Positions 11,107-21,201 are shown, numbered from the stretch's first letter. The stretch: 27,299 nucleotides of DNA from Saccoglossus kowalevskii (GCF_000003605.2 NW_003109986.1:84558-111856), one strand, 5' to 3'. Notes: generated by a model from the sequence alone, not told the origin. A program made the numbers and translations.

Positions 11107-11454
11107 ATTTGTAATGAGTCACTTACATTGGCAGCATTTCGGTTTTTTCCATCAACATGACTCTGAGCCGTATTCGTGCCCAAGTCTCGCGAGATTTTAA
11201 CGTGATTGTAGATAAGCGCTTAGTAAGTTTATACACCAAAATTCAAAAACTATATTCTCAAAACAGAGAAAAATCTGAATCATACCTATGGGTAAAAATT
11301 CAATGTATTATTATATTAATTAATTCTTTATGTTATGTTGGAATTTTCTTGACGTAGTTTTGCAATTGGTTCAACTATTGTGTCTGAACATACAGACTGT
11401 AAATAAAATAATATAATCAGTTCCTAATTCCGGTCTTTTCTAGCTGAAGTTAAA
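11107..11454. promoter_or_regulatory. Divergent SFSWAP-OSTC promoter region
   Basis: This is the 348 bp between the SFSWAP and OSTC start codons. It contains TGAGTCAC (11115-11122, AP-1-like), ATTGG (11127-11131, inverted CCAAT box) and the perfect palindrome TCTCGCGAGA (11185-11194). No TATA box is placed convincingly for either gene. The islet of elevated CpG extends from about 10440 into OSTC intron 1 (about 11780). A possible OSTC 5'-UTR intron lies at 11223-11443 (donor gtaagt, acceptor cttttctag). Transcription starts cannot be fixed from sequence. Confidence 0.75.
11185..11194. promoter_or_regulatory. TCTCGCGAGA palindrome (BANP/CGCG element)
   Basis: An exact 10-bp TCTCGCGAGA. In vertebrates this motif is enriched at TATA-less and bidirectional housekeeping promoters and is bound by BANP when unmethylated; it was earlier also attributed to ZBTB33/Kaiso. 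It sits about 80 bp upstream of SFSWAP's start codon and 260 bp upstream of OSTC's, as expected for a shared element. Confidence 0.7.
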
Positions 11455-11593
11455 ATGGAGGCTGTGTATAAAATCCCTTTCACAGTTTTGCAGTGCCCTA
11501 ACCTTCGATTAAAGAAACCATCATGGATAAAATTGCCTTCAGCAATGGCTATTTATGCTTGTATTCTTCTTTCCTATTTTCTCGTTACTGGAG
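11455..11593 (+). CDS. OSTC: OSTC coding exon 1
   Basis: Residues 1-46 plus one base, with donor gtaatt. It encodes the cytosolic N-terminus and first membrane segment. AAAATGGAGGC at the start codon differs by one base from the YY1 core often found at initiator ATGs of TATA-less genes; that is a resemblance only. Confidence 0.96.
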
Positions 11594-14500
11594 GTAATTT
11601 AAATTTCTCGTTATATGGAGCGTTTTGGGGGTGGTCGAGCACACAGCTGCTCGTCTGCAGACCCGGAACTGGACACGTCAACACACTCGTTCTCCTTGAA
11701 ACCAGCACTTCACATGGCGTCGATCAAAACAAAAGAAACTTCAAAAAGTCGTCTTTATTTCGAACTTGGAATGCTGACTCACCAGTAAGCAAGATGCATA
11801 GCAATGCTTATTATATTTAACCATGTCGTGTGATATATTACAGGTGTTATATATGATGTAATTGTGGAGCCTCCCAGTGTAGGTTCAACAACAGATGAAA
11901 ATGGGCATCAAAAACCGGTATGCTATTTTTTTTTATCTATGAATATACATATCTAAATGTGATTCCAGGACAAAGTGTGTTTTTTTTAATTTTTTTTATC
12001 CTTATGANNNNNNNNNNNNNNNNNNNNNNNNNNNNNNNNNNNNNNNNNNNNNNNNNNNNNNNNNNNNNNNNNNNNNNNNNNNNNNNNNNNNNNNNNNNNN
12101 NNNNNNNNNNNCATAATTAAAAGCCAGTTTTGATTGCAATGCTGTTCAATATGTGTTGCAATTACCATGGAATTACTATGCTTTCTTAAAGCAGCACTGT
12201 TGTCAGAACTTCACTTCATTTTGTGCATTTCACTGTTCTTCTGTTCGCTTGATACTCATTACTACATCCATCTTTTTAGCTTCATGCTATATCACACACT
12301 ATGAGCTATACACAGTTCAAAACATAAACATTGTCTACATTTGTGAACTACGGTACTGCGAAAATGCAAGGTAACTTGTCATTGGTACCTCCTCTCTGTT
12401 CTCTAAACTGCAAACCGACACATTCGTATGTTTGACCTGCAATTTGTGATTAAAATTAAATAACAAAGTAAACTTCAAAAGATTGAGATTTGTAAAGCAC
12501 GTCCCCTTCCTGCCACAGTTGAATATTTCTGATCTTCTCACTTACAAATGTCAAACTAAGGGAGGAAGCTATGCTCCGAATACTTATTTTGACCATAGAT
12601 AAATCTCTATAATTTACACAAGTGCTACTAATAGAGCAAACACAGTATAATAAATAATATTGTAATGATTCAGTATACAGCCATTGCTTATTAATTAAGC
12701 AGCGTTAGTGGGTAAAATTTAAAACTAGTTACTAAAATATCTGGTATCATCTCTAGCGAATTGCTGTCCATTTTCGCTTTACCATGAATGAAAAAATATG
12801 CAGCATGCCTGAATAGTGAAATCCTGTACTGCATTTTAATAGATTATATTAACAAGCAGTCTTGTTCACCCCAAATAATTACTTAAGCATATGTTGAATT
12901 CAATTAGAAATCCAGTTTTTGGCTAACAAGCTTCATCTTGCATACCAAACTTGACACGGGGTCAACTGATTGACCAATGAAAACTTATAAAAAGGTCTAC
13001 AAATCTTGCAAATTTTCTTGCGAGGAAAAGTTACAATCTAAGCATTGCCTGCGAGCAAATCCAATTATTAATATTACTGCCACACACCTTTATTAGCTTT
13101 TTTTGTCATGGGTAAATTGATTTACATTCACATTTTGGAAATCATTACCCAAGTCATAGTACTGCGATCACCAAGTGCTTCTGACCAGAAACTTTTGTAC
13201 AGTGCAACATGACTCAAACATTAAATTTTGCAACATGCTCAATTTCTTTTCTACTTGTTATGATATAAATAATATATATAGTATATTAGAGAGATATTTA
13301 AAAAAAAATAGAATTGAAAGCCACAATGACAGGTCATGAAATTAATATACAAGAACTAGGTCTGAATTCCTTTGAACACATCTATTTTTAAAGTACAGCA
13401 TAAGGCCCCACCGACTTAATTTTATGGATGACATCCACGCGCATTAGTTTTCGCCTGTTCTCAAAAAAAAAAAAAAAATCTCCAACGACGAGTCTCCACA
13501 GATCGGTTTTCTGTCTGGAACTTGCCGACTCATATTGTCGCAAAGCGCTGGCTTGTCGTAAAACTCTTTTTCGACTATCTAAAAACGTGCCAATTTTGTC
13601 GTAAATGATCTTCTGCACATGCGTATTGCGTTGCCGGGAATACGTGAGCATAAAAGTTCGAAGGAAAAACTGAGGGATTGTTGTAGACTGGTACGCAATT
13701 GACGTCGGCCAGGGAGATGTGACGTTTACACAGCTATACGAGAGATTGGTTAAAGCTAACCCCTACTGTGTAGAGAAGAGCAAGCAAGGACATTTCTGTA
13801 TCATTGCAATGTTTTGTTAGTTATTGTCATAAAGTAGTGTATGTACATTCCGCCTTGACTAGTACTGAAAATGATGTTCATGTTGTACCTTGAATGCAGT
13901 GTTTTGACTGAAGGTACTTCATCATGACTACATGTACTAGAGCTTGTCTGAAATGGTTATACCTGTGACAGTAATACAGTACGAGATGTGTATATCAACA
14001 TGTGCCTCCTACAAATAAAGACTTCTTGTTGTTTTTTGATACATTGTGTTCTGTGGTTCAATTCGTAATAGCAGCTCCGTAGTCCTGTGGTTTTAGCAGG
14101 ATTTTTTTTTTCGCCCTCTCGCATTAGATTTGTGGTCTCCAGAGGATGTCAGCCATAAAATTAAATCAGTGTGGCCTAATATATGTTTTCCAAAATTTGT
14201 TAAAATAATTTTTGTGAAAGTTTAATTTAAATTTTTAAGTTCACAAGAAATTAGAACCAGAAGCATTCTCCAAAATCATGTCACTTTCCCACTACTGTGT
14301 AAACCCTGCACAGTAATATGCCCTGATGATGTCATCAAGGAGCCTCGATGTGAAAGAACTACAAAAAATTACCTGACAGTAGGCATCAACTTTAAAACTT
14401 GTGTTTAGTCCCTGTACTGGGATTTATGGATTGACCTCCGTGCGTGCAACTATCCATACTTTGCAGTATCTCACACTTGCTTGAACTGATTAAGTTAAAA

Positions 14501-16457
14501 CTTCACATAAACATCAGGCATTACATCGGACATGTATTTGTTTCATGATTTGATTCAAGATGGCTAAATAGCAGTGATTTTAAAGCCAAAAATGCATCAA
14601 AATCACACATTATCACAATTTCAAACAATAACTTACTTTCATAAATATTTAATTTGTGCTCAGATATATAAACTATAATATATTCATATACCATGATTTT
14701 CTTATGCACTTAATAACTGTGAATATAGATGTCTTATTCAAGCAGAGTACATGTAAACTACAATATGTACTGCAGTCTCTCTGAAGTATTTCTATAGAGA
14801 ATGCTTTAGAGATCTATGATGTGAAATGTATATGGCATATAGACCCATTTTATACATTGTTGTCTGGATATTAGCAGTCTTGCAGGAACCATTGAAATGA
14901 CATGTAAAATATCTTGTGGTGGTGTCCTGGTAGTGGTATGTTACATGTAAAGGGTCTATGCTCTGGAATGTCTCCTAGTTTCTCTAAGTACTTCCAACAA
15001 TGGCTACTTATCATTTGAATAGATCCAAGTAAAAAGTGCATGCATTCGCGTACATGCAGTAATTGGATCAGAGTATCAAATCAATTTTTTTTTTTTCCAA
15101 AAAATGGTTGACAGCTGGAAGAATATTGTATCTGGTAAAAGTTAGTATATTAGTACAACTGTCAAAACAACTTTTTGATCACTCCATTTTTTTCTGATCA
15201 AAATTTACTTGATGACCCATGATATTTTTTCATAAAAGAATGTCATATTTTCTCTATTAGAAGTGTATAAACCAAAAGTTGAAGAGATTTTTTCTTTTTT
15301 AATCATAAATACACGTGATATTTACATATTTATCTCATTGCAAGGCAGCTTTTTTCATGGTTAAGTAATTCTGATAATACCCTATTTGCAGAACCGTTAC
15401 ATTTTTCTCTATTGATCCTTGTTGATTACCTTGACAGGAAACCTTGTAACCTTGTTCTACTTCATTACAGGTGGCTTTCATGCCATACAGAGTTAACGGA
15501 CAATACATCATGGAAGGATTGGCATCAAGTTTCCTTTTCACTGCTGGAGGCCTTGGTTTCGTTATACTGGACAAGTCAAACCAACCAAATATGCCAAAAC
15601 TGAACAGATTTTTACTTCTCTTCATGGGATTTGTATGCGTCATCTTATCCTTCTTCATGTGCAGAGTCTTCATGAGGATGAAATTACCGTAAGTCGATCC
15701 ACTATCTCGACCTTTTCACCACCAGGTGACAAAAGTCACCCATCTAACATAATTTCTCGGAAATGTTTGAGCAATTGGTACACAAAAAATGAAAGTTCAA
15801 CATATCATTAAATGTTTGTCAGGCATGTCTTTGGTTGATGTCATTCAAATTTGTTATGGTCACACTTAGTGAGTGACTGATGAACGTCATTTTATTTGGA
15901 AGTTTGATCCATAATAGCCGACTAGTGGCCATTTTATTCAATTTTTGGTCAGGACTATTTAGTTTGAACTACAAATGTTGACAATGCTAGTAAATAGATT
16001 ATTAACGACAAAAACCAACTTTTGATCGTATATCTCACAGGCATCTTTATTGAGGCCTGCAAATAGTTTTGAGAAGCTCAGCTCTATACGGTTTTGGGGC
16101 CACTGCCTCAATTTAAAAAACTCGTTCTTAGGGTACTGTGGGTGGAGACTAGCCCTAGAGTTAAACTAAGCCAGGCAAGATTGGGTTAATCTATTCACAC
16201 ATGTTCCCCAACATTTGGTTGCAATTAACCCGGGTTGATCACCACGTTTTGATACCTGTGTCAGCACCTCATTAATAGACATCTTTACTAGTCATTATTG
16301 ATGCACATAGTTTTGCATCATATCATTTTTTCATGCACATACATGTGGTTTTGAATCATAAACAAACTAATGGTGTAGTAAATAAGCAACTCTCAATCAT
16401 GTAGACTAACCCTGTACTTTTTATCTTATTTTTTGCAGAGGTTATCTTCAATCTTAA
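11455..16457 (+). CDS. OSTC: OSTC (DC2), oligosaccharyltransferase complex subunit
   Basis: The join is 11455..11593, 11844..11917, 15471..15688, 16439..16457: 450 nt, 149 residues plus stop, the same length as human OSTC. OSTC is a small ER membrane subunit of the STT3A-type oligosaccharyltransferase that helps link it to the Sec61 translocon for cotranslational N-glycosylation. Recognisable blocks are [11 protein letters not shown] (14-24), the [10 protein letters not shown] luminal loop (52-61), [19 protein letters not shown] (77-95) and RMKLPGYL (140-147). Three hydrophobic segments lie at about 30-47, 87-104 and 118-138. All junctions are GT-AG with consistent phases (1, 0, 2). The start context is AAAATGG. 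The C-terminus ends GYLQS where human has GYLMG. Recognised from recalled family sequence; very sure. Confidence 0.97.
11594..11843 (+). other. OSTC intron 1
   Basis: A 250-bp intron with acceptor atattacag. It is relatively GC- and CpG-rich (part of the promoter islet) and includes the 10-bp palindrome GTCTGCAGAC near 11655. The reading frame of exon 1 runs through most of it, so retention would add a long unrelated tail before a stop at 11818-11820. Confidence 0.9.
11844..11917 (+). CDS. OSTC: OSTC coding exon 2
   Basis: 74 nt, residues 47-71 (G47 completed by its first two bases), covering [14 protein letters not shown] and the [10 protein letters not shown] loop. Acceptor atattacag, donor gtatgc. 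Too short to show up as a long open frame. Confidence 0.96.
12008..12111. other. Assembly gap (104 N)
   Basis: A run of N in OSTC intron 2. The flanks are T-rich and AT-rich, so a low-complexity or repeat collapse is likely. Confidence 0.99.
13390..13760. other. CpG-rich islet of unknown origin inside OSTC intron 2
   Basis: This stretch has dense CpG (repeated TTGTCG, CACGCGCA, GCGTATTGCG, TGACGTCGG) between CpG-poor flanks. On the minus strand it is open for 87 codons (13388-13651), interrupted only by an in-frame poly-Phe from the A16 tract at 13464-13479 on the plus strand. The oligo-A tract, and the recurrent TTGTCGTAAA and TTGTCGCAAA segments, suggest an inserted element. A promoter islet is the alternative. 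I recognise no protein family. Confidence 0.5.
14014..14019 (+). terminator. Possible poly(A) signal (AATAAA) with GT-rich downstream region
   Basis: AATAAA is followed within 15-50 bp by TTCTTGTTGTTTTTTG and TTGTGTTCTGTGG, which is the arrangement of a functional cleavage site. It lies 250 bp after the CpG islet and could end a short plus-strand transcript or cause premature termination in OSTC intron 2. Chance occurrence in AT-rich DNA is possible. Confidence 0.35.
15471..15688 (+). CDS. OSTC: OSTC coding exon 3
   Basis: 218 nt, residues 72-143 plus two bases of P144. It carries the most conserved part, [19 protein letters not shown] and [13 protein letters not shown], with membrane segments 2 and 3. 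Acceptor ttcattacag, donor gtaagt. Confidence 0.97.
15689..16438 (+). other. OSTC intron 3
   Basis: A 750-bp intron with acceptor ttattttttgcag. It contains the palindrome AACCCGGGTT at 16227-16236 and an 8-bp inverted pair GGGTTAAT/ATTAACCC around it; otherwise nothing recognised. Confidence 0.9.
16439..16457 (+). CDS. OSTC: OSTC coding exon 4 (C-terminus)
   Basis: Only 19 coding nt: the A completing P144, then GYLQS and TAA. The G-Y-L of the conserved C-terminus fixes the splice site. Confidence 0.93.
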
Positions 16458-16620
16458 AGCACTGCAAAACAATCAGAGTGAGAGTGGACTGACTATATTT
16501 CAAACTAGATGCAGAGCATTACATCCAGTTTACCTTGCTCTCATCTATGCATATTGTATTTTATACATTCCTTCCGTACTCGTCTGTGGCAATTGAAATA
16601 AAATATATAAATTGTAATAA
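16458..16620 (+). terminator. OSTC: OSTC 3' UTR and poly(A) signal
   Basis: AATAAA at 16597-16602 lies 140 bp after the stop and is followed by a T15 run (16623-16637). This is the first canonical signal after the stop, so the 3' UTR is probably about 160 nt. Confidence 0.7.
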
Positions 16621-16792
16621 GCTTTTTTTTTTTTTTTGAGTGAATGCAGGTCTCTTCAAACGAGTATGTTGTAAAATAAACTGAACAAACCATTGAGAAT
16701 GTCACAGCCTCCTTTTGTGTATTACTACAATTTGTGCACGTACCAATCTTACATTGAACTAATGACTTGGAATTCCAGACAATAACATGCGC

Positions 16793-16794
<2 letters not shown>

Positions 16795-16830
<36 letters not shown>
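16795..16830 (+). repeat. (GT)18 microsatellite
   Basis: An uninterrupted dinucleotide run of 36 bp, followed by GCGTGT. Expected to be polymorphic. Confidence 0.97.
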
Positions 16831-16836
<6 letters not shown>

Positions 16837-16885
16837 CTATGCTGGCAAAATGTACAACATGTATCACAATTCTAAATTATAGTGC

Positions 16886-16938
16886 ATTGTGGGATAGTTG
16901 GATCCAGATTGTGGGATAGTTGGATCCAGATTGTGGGA
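16886..16938 (+). repeat. 22-bp tandem repeat, 2.4 copies
   Basis: The unit ATTGTGGGATAGTTGGATCC plus AG is repeated at a 22-bp period (starts at 16886, 16908 and 16930) with no mismatch in the overlap. It lies just beyond the (GT)n tract. Confidence 0.9.
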
Positions 16939-17284
16939 GCAGACTTGCTTCGTGATTGGCGAAGTGGTTTGATTCAGTCCCAACTATTCCACAAAACACA
17001 ATGAGTTGGAATAGCGATATAGTCTATGGCTGCCAGGCGACCATCCTGGATTGTATTGTGATTCAAATATGCCAGAACACAATCATCTGTGAACCAAGGA
17101 CATAATTGGACAGTGTGACTTTGAAATATAAACAGAATTGTGCAAAAAAAGATGAGTGTTACCAGCTGTTATCCAGTCTAAATTTGAACAGCATTGACAA
17201 GCACAATTTGGAGATGATGGTCTACACATATAAAACATAGGTTTTTGGCCTATTTTTGGTTCAAATATGGCTGTCAGTCAGCTA

Positions 17285-17440
17285 TTTTGTATCTGAACAG
17301 AAAAAAAAATTCGATAGCATATGTGTACCATCAACCATGTACAAAGTTTGAAGAAAATTGGTTTATGAACCTTTGAGATAATGCAATGAATGGATGGACG
17401 AAACCAATCCATAAGTCTCCGGACTGTGTCCAGTCAGGAC
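17285..17440 (+). repeat. Diverged repeat related to the ~160-bp family
   Basis: It contains ATGTACAAAGTTTGAAGAAAA, TGAACCTTTGAGATAAT and then GGATGGACG, followed by AAGTCTCC and the hairpin GACTG-tgtc-CAGTC (17422-17435). The module order matches the 1-699 array (ACCAAGTTT block, TTGAGAT block, low-complexity link, hairpin), but identity is low. Confidence 0.5.
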
Positions 17441-17964
17441 TAAACAAAAGTCTGGATCAGAGGCATTTGTGTATCTCTTATGTGCTTGAAACAAAAAAAC
17501 ATTTATTGTATAATCACTAAAATATGACTTATTTTGCACACTTAGTCATTTACCTAATCATATGCGCTGCTAATAGATAAATTATGGTATCAGTGTTTGG
17601 TTTGGTTACACCAAAAACTGCTTAGAAAGATATTCATACTATTGATGTTGTTGTAGGCTGTCATCCCTCATGAAATTCCTCTACTAATCTAATTGTAATT
17701 TACAGTAATATTACTTTTTGGCTTGTCTCTGTTCTAAAAGTCTACCCTTTTTTGTTAAGCATTTATGAGGAAAGTGGAGAGTACAGCTTTCCCCTTAATA
17801 TTCAATTAAAGCAAGCTCAGAAAGAAATCTGTGTGCTGATGTATTGGATGTTATGCATATTAATATGATACCATGACCATATTTGGTCATCTGATATAGT
17901 AATCATGACTCATCTCGTGCCTATCTGCAATACCTCTATAGATATTAGAATTCTGCATATAAAT

Positions 17965-18300
17965 GTGGTCACTAATTAGTAATATGCACAGATTTTAACC
18001 CAAAACTATTCAGGTTTTGACATTGTGATAGAGAAATTATTTCCACAGTTTCATTATAATTTGATGATTTGTTCTTGAGATATAAATGGAAAAGCTAAAA
18101 ATGTGCTAATTATTGTGCAAATTAGGTAATTAATATTAGAATATGCATATTAATGCATGGATTTTCACCCACAGCTAATCAAGTCTTCAATTTGTCCCAG
18201 AACATATATGTACTAATTGTCATTGAACTGCGATGATTGGTTCTTGAGATAACAGCGGTAAAAACATACACATACTGGGGTAACCGCAAAGATTCCCTGA
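17965..18300 (+). repeat. Two further copies of the ~160-bp repeat with tail
   Basis: Copy A begins near 17970 (CTAATTAGTAATATGCACAG). Copy B begins at 18118 with CAAATTAGGTAATTAATATT and ends with GGTTCTTGAGATAACAGCGG. A short CA-rich link and AACCGCAAAGATTCCC follow, parallel to AACTGCAAAGACTCCC after the 1-605 array. Same orientation as that array. Confidence 0.85.
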
Positions 18301-19071
18301 ATTTGAATCAACGATTTCCAGATTGAGCTAAGTACTAGTATGTGATTTGTGGTTAAATGCAGCATGTAGTTTACCATGATATGTATATATGAGGTGCAAT
18401 TTCTACTGATCATTGGCACATTTAAACAAAGTGATGTAACACGTAGCAACATGTGATGGGAGTGCGAAAAAAATAATTTAAACTCGCCAAAATCGCAGTA
18501 CCGGTATTACTTTTTTAAAGTATGGTAACTCGGTAGCTCACAGGCTGTTGAGGGTGGAGCCAAAACAGGAACAGCAACCGTTCTTTATTTATCAACCATA
18601 TTTGCTCAAAAGGGGCATGGATTTACTTTGATGTTTGCTTTTTATTCCCAACCTTATGGAAGTGGTGAAAAATATTTTTCTTTACTATGAAAAACACTTT
18701 GACCATGGTTTAAAACATTATTGTGAAGAATGGACATGTATATCTGCATGGCATGTCTAAACAAATTGTTGGTACAAACTGATGGTAACTGGGTAGTATT
18801 TTTATATATCTTTATCTATTGTTACTAGTAGTGATAAAGTTGAATGAGGATAATATGACTGGTTGCCAACTGACTTGATAACAAATAGACGTGAAGGAGC
18901 AGTTCAATTCTAAAAACGACCCAGCATGGCTATTATTAGATATCATAGACCTAAGGTCAGGGAACCTCTATCACAGAGGGACTGTGTCTAAGGTCTGCGG
19001 AAATTTGTGTATTAAATATTTAAAATTTTAAAACAGCGTGAATCATTAACGGTTTTTTATTCATGCGTAAG

Positions 19072-19118
19072 ATATGCCCCCGCCCACCGTCCCTTTGAGG
19101 GACGGTGCCCCGCCATAT
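19072..19118. repeat. Hairpin 1: CACCGTCCC/GGGACGGTG with C-rich internal loops
   Basis: The arms CACCGTCCC (19085-19093) and GGGACGGTG (19099-19107) pair perfectly around TTTGA. Outside them, CCCCCGCCC and CCCCGC face each other as unpaired C-rich sides, and ATATG/CATAT closes the base. The minus strand has four G-tracts of at least three, so quadruplex formation competes with the hairpin. Confidence 0.8.
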
Positions 19119-19136
19119 TGACAATACTAACTGTCA

Positions 19137-19174
19137 TTTAGATCACCGTCCCTCAACGGACGGTGTTTAGATCA
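19137..19174. repeat. Hairpin 2: CACCGTCC/GGACGGTG flanked by 9-bp direct repeats
   Basis: CACCGTCC (19144-19151) and GGACGGTG (19158-19165) pair around CTCAAC. TTTAGATCA occurs on both sides (19137-19145 and 19166-19174), like a target-site duplication around a tiny foldback, overlapping the stem by two bases. The stem sequence is shared with hairpin 1, 58 bp away. Confidence 0.8.
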
Positions 19175-19366
19175 ACGAGTACAACGAAAGAGTGGTTAGC
19201 AAAGTTTAATTTGGTAATTCTCGTAAAGGAGTCAACGTTGGTATTTACTGCACGCCGCGAGATAGTTTGTGATCTACCATTTGAAGAAGCATTCAAAATA
19301 AAGTGTATATTAGTCACCTAATGGTGGCGCTATGTAGTTTTCAATCCCCTTCTGTCTCGTTATTTG

Positions 19367-19510
19367 GAGACTCGATAGTATGATATTGAACTGTCGGAAA
19401 GTCGAAACATTCTGATATTTTCTGGAGGACATGTTGACACATAGTTGTCAACTTTCTTTTCGACCGAAAAATCAGAAACGCGACCTCGAGTATCAGTTTC
19501 AATTGCTACG
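19367..19510. repeat. Degenerate foldback with a central 7-bp hairpin
   Basis: The central GTTGACA (19433-19439) and TGTCAAC (19446-19452) pair perfectly. Further out, TCTGATATTTTC on the left matches the complement of GAAAAATCAGA on the right, and ACTCGA/TCGAGT lie at the margins. This is consistent with an old MITE; the ends are not defined. Confidence 0.4.
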
Positions 19511-20219
19511 TACATATTGTGCAAATTTACCAGTGCAAACAAATAAACAATACATTGCAGGTTCATTTATTTGACACAGAACTGACTAGAAATATTACAG
19601 CAGTATAGACAATGTAGTTATCGTGTTAATATGCATAATCATATGAGTATCCACAACACTCAATAAATAAATAAACTAACTTACAATCTTGGTTTAATTT
19701 TTCAAAATCTGGGAAAACAGATTGTTTTTAAAGAAATGTTCACTGTATGCTTTAATTTCTGTATTGAAGCATTTCATTATGTAATGCGCCTCTTTTCACC
19801 TGTGTATTGTTGTAACGTCCTGTTTCTATGGGCAACCGATGGTTGGAAATTGAAGTGATTGCTGTGTGACTCTTATAGTAGTACGTAGATAATTCTTAAA
19901 CTTGTAGATTTTTGTTCACCTTTTTGATGATGTCTTTAGTTTGTTACTGATGTTTTAGTTGTCATCTTTATTTAATTGTTTTTGTTATTCTTGACTATAT
20001 AAATCTTAAAATTTTGTGTCAACTACTTTTCTCATATGTTTTATTATCATTTCTCCAGCCTCCCGGAGTTTGTAGCTATTGGTTGATAAAAGTTATAAAT
20101 GTTTCTTTTCTTTGTATGTGGAATTCGTTTTCACTTTCTTGTAATGCTGCCTTAATAAAAGCAGAATGTTTATTGTTTTGTGTTCTTGCCCAATAAGCAA
20201 AGGCAAACAATGTATTTTT

Positions 20220-20340
20220 CACGCGACGTGTACGTCAATATGGGTCCTATATCGAACAGGACGCGGCGCCACTATGACTATCGTCCTTTAACAAAAACAT
20301 TGAAAAATGTTGGCGATAATGGACATTCTTGTCGTGTACA
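20220..20340. other. CpG-rich patch, unassigned
   Basis: A dense cluster of CpG (ACGCGACGTGTACGTC, GGACGCGGCGCC) in CpG-poor surroundings about 1 kb upstream of TMEM199. It includes the hairpin GTCCT...AGGAC and AACATTgaaaAATGTT. It may be a distal regulatory islet or an inserted element; no gene is seen. Confidence 0.4.
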
Positions 20341-21193
20341 TTTCCTGTAGTCAAAATAACTTATATATCCATCTGTCAGTCTTACACTTGATTTTTTATT
20401 TTGATACAAACTGATAATCACTTTAATAAATGTGTCACCCCACCGTTGTACAACTTATAATACAGTATGTACCGCCTCTCCATATAGTGTCTAAAGCGTT
20501 TGTTGGTCATATCAACAAAACACATGTATTGTGGTTGAGATTTGTTTTCGTGACCTTACTTTTTTCTCATATTTGCTATAATTATTTATAGTTTATTTCA
20601 TTACATGGTTAGATGTTCTACAACCCTTTCTAAAACCAATTTGATATTTATTTACTATGACTTCCCTATTAAAATGTACTTAGCCTATATTATTGTTTGA
20701 TATTATTGAAACTATTAACTGGTTATAGTGATACCCCTGTGATGCGAGGAATCAATCACTCACTTCACCTGACCTGAACATTAGTACAATGTACCATTAA
20801 ACTAAGTTTTCTGGATATTTCTCACGTGACGAAGTTGAATATCCTCGTTAAATATGTCCAGGTGTCATTAATGGTTGACTCAATTTCATCACCGCAAACT
20901 TTCTTGTTTTTAATAATTTAACGATTCCGTACCTCCTTCTCTGCAATGGTTCCTTTCAAAATTGCAGTGTGCACTACAAACTACAAAGATAGGTGTAGTT
21001 TTACACCAATCTTTTAATTGTCAAACATGTTATTACTTTCGTGCTCGCTAATTGAGCTCAGTTGTCTATAGTAATTAAATCCTGTTTCCGGGTTATTAAT
21101 TCACATTTATTATTTTCACACAAACACAACGAACGGTGGGAAATTGTGACGAGTTGTTCAAATTGCGAACGGGGTATCCCAGTGACGTCGCAA

Positions 21194-21201
21194 TCACGTG
21201 A
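21194..21201. promoter_or_regulatory. CLEAR-like E-box TCACGTGA
   Basis: This matches the central eight bases of the CLEAR consensus GTCACGTGAC bound by TFEB/TFE3/MITF, 52 bp before the TMEM199 start codon. CLEAR sites are established at many lysosomal and V-ATPase genes; use here is inference. Confidence 0.55.

Larger units (their letters stand above)
11918..15470 (+). other. OSTC intron 2
   Basis: A 3.55-kb intron with donor gtatgc and acceptor ttcattacag. It includes an assembly gap at 12008-12111, a CpG-rich islet at about 13390-13760, and a poly(A)-signal-like site at 14014. The rest is AT-rich with no recognised exon or repeat. Its true length is unknown because the gap size may be arbitrary. 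Confidence 0.9.

Noticed and set aside
11157-11357. 66-codon plus-strand frame in the divergent promoter, starting MTLSRIRAQVSRDFN
   Set aside because: Considered as an upstream ORF or extra gene. It spans the CGCG palindrome and a likely 5'-UTR intron, and resembles nothing known.
15335-15673. 112-codon minus-strand frame
   Set aside because: Shadow of OSTC exon 3 on the opposite strand.
18520-18600. GGTAGCTCACAGG resembling a tRNA A box (possible tRNA-derived SINE)
   Set aside because: No matching B box or cloverleaf could be found downstream.
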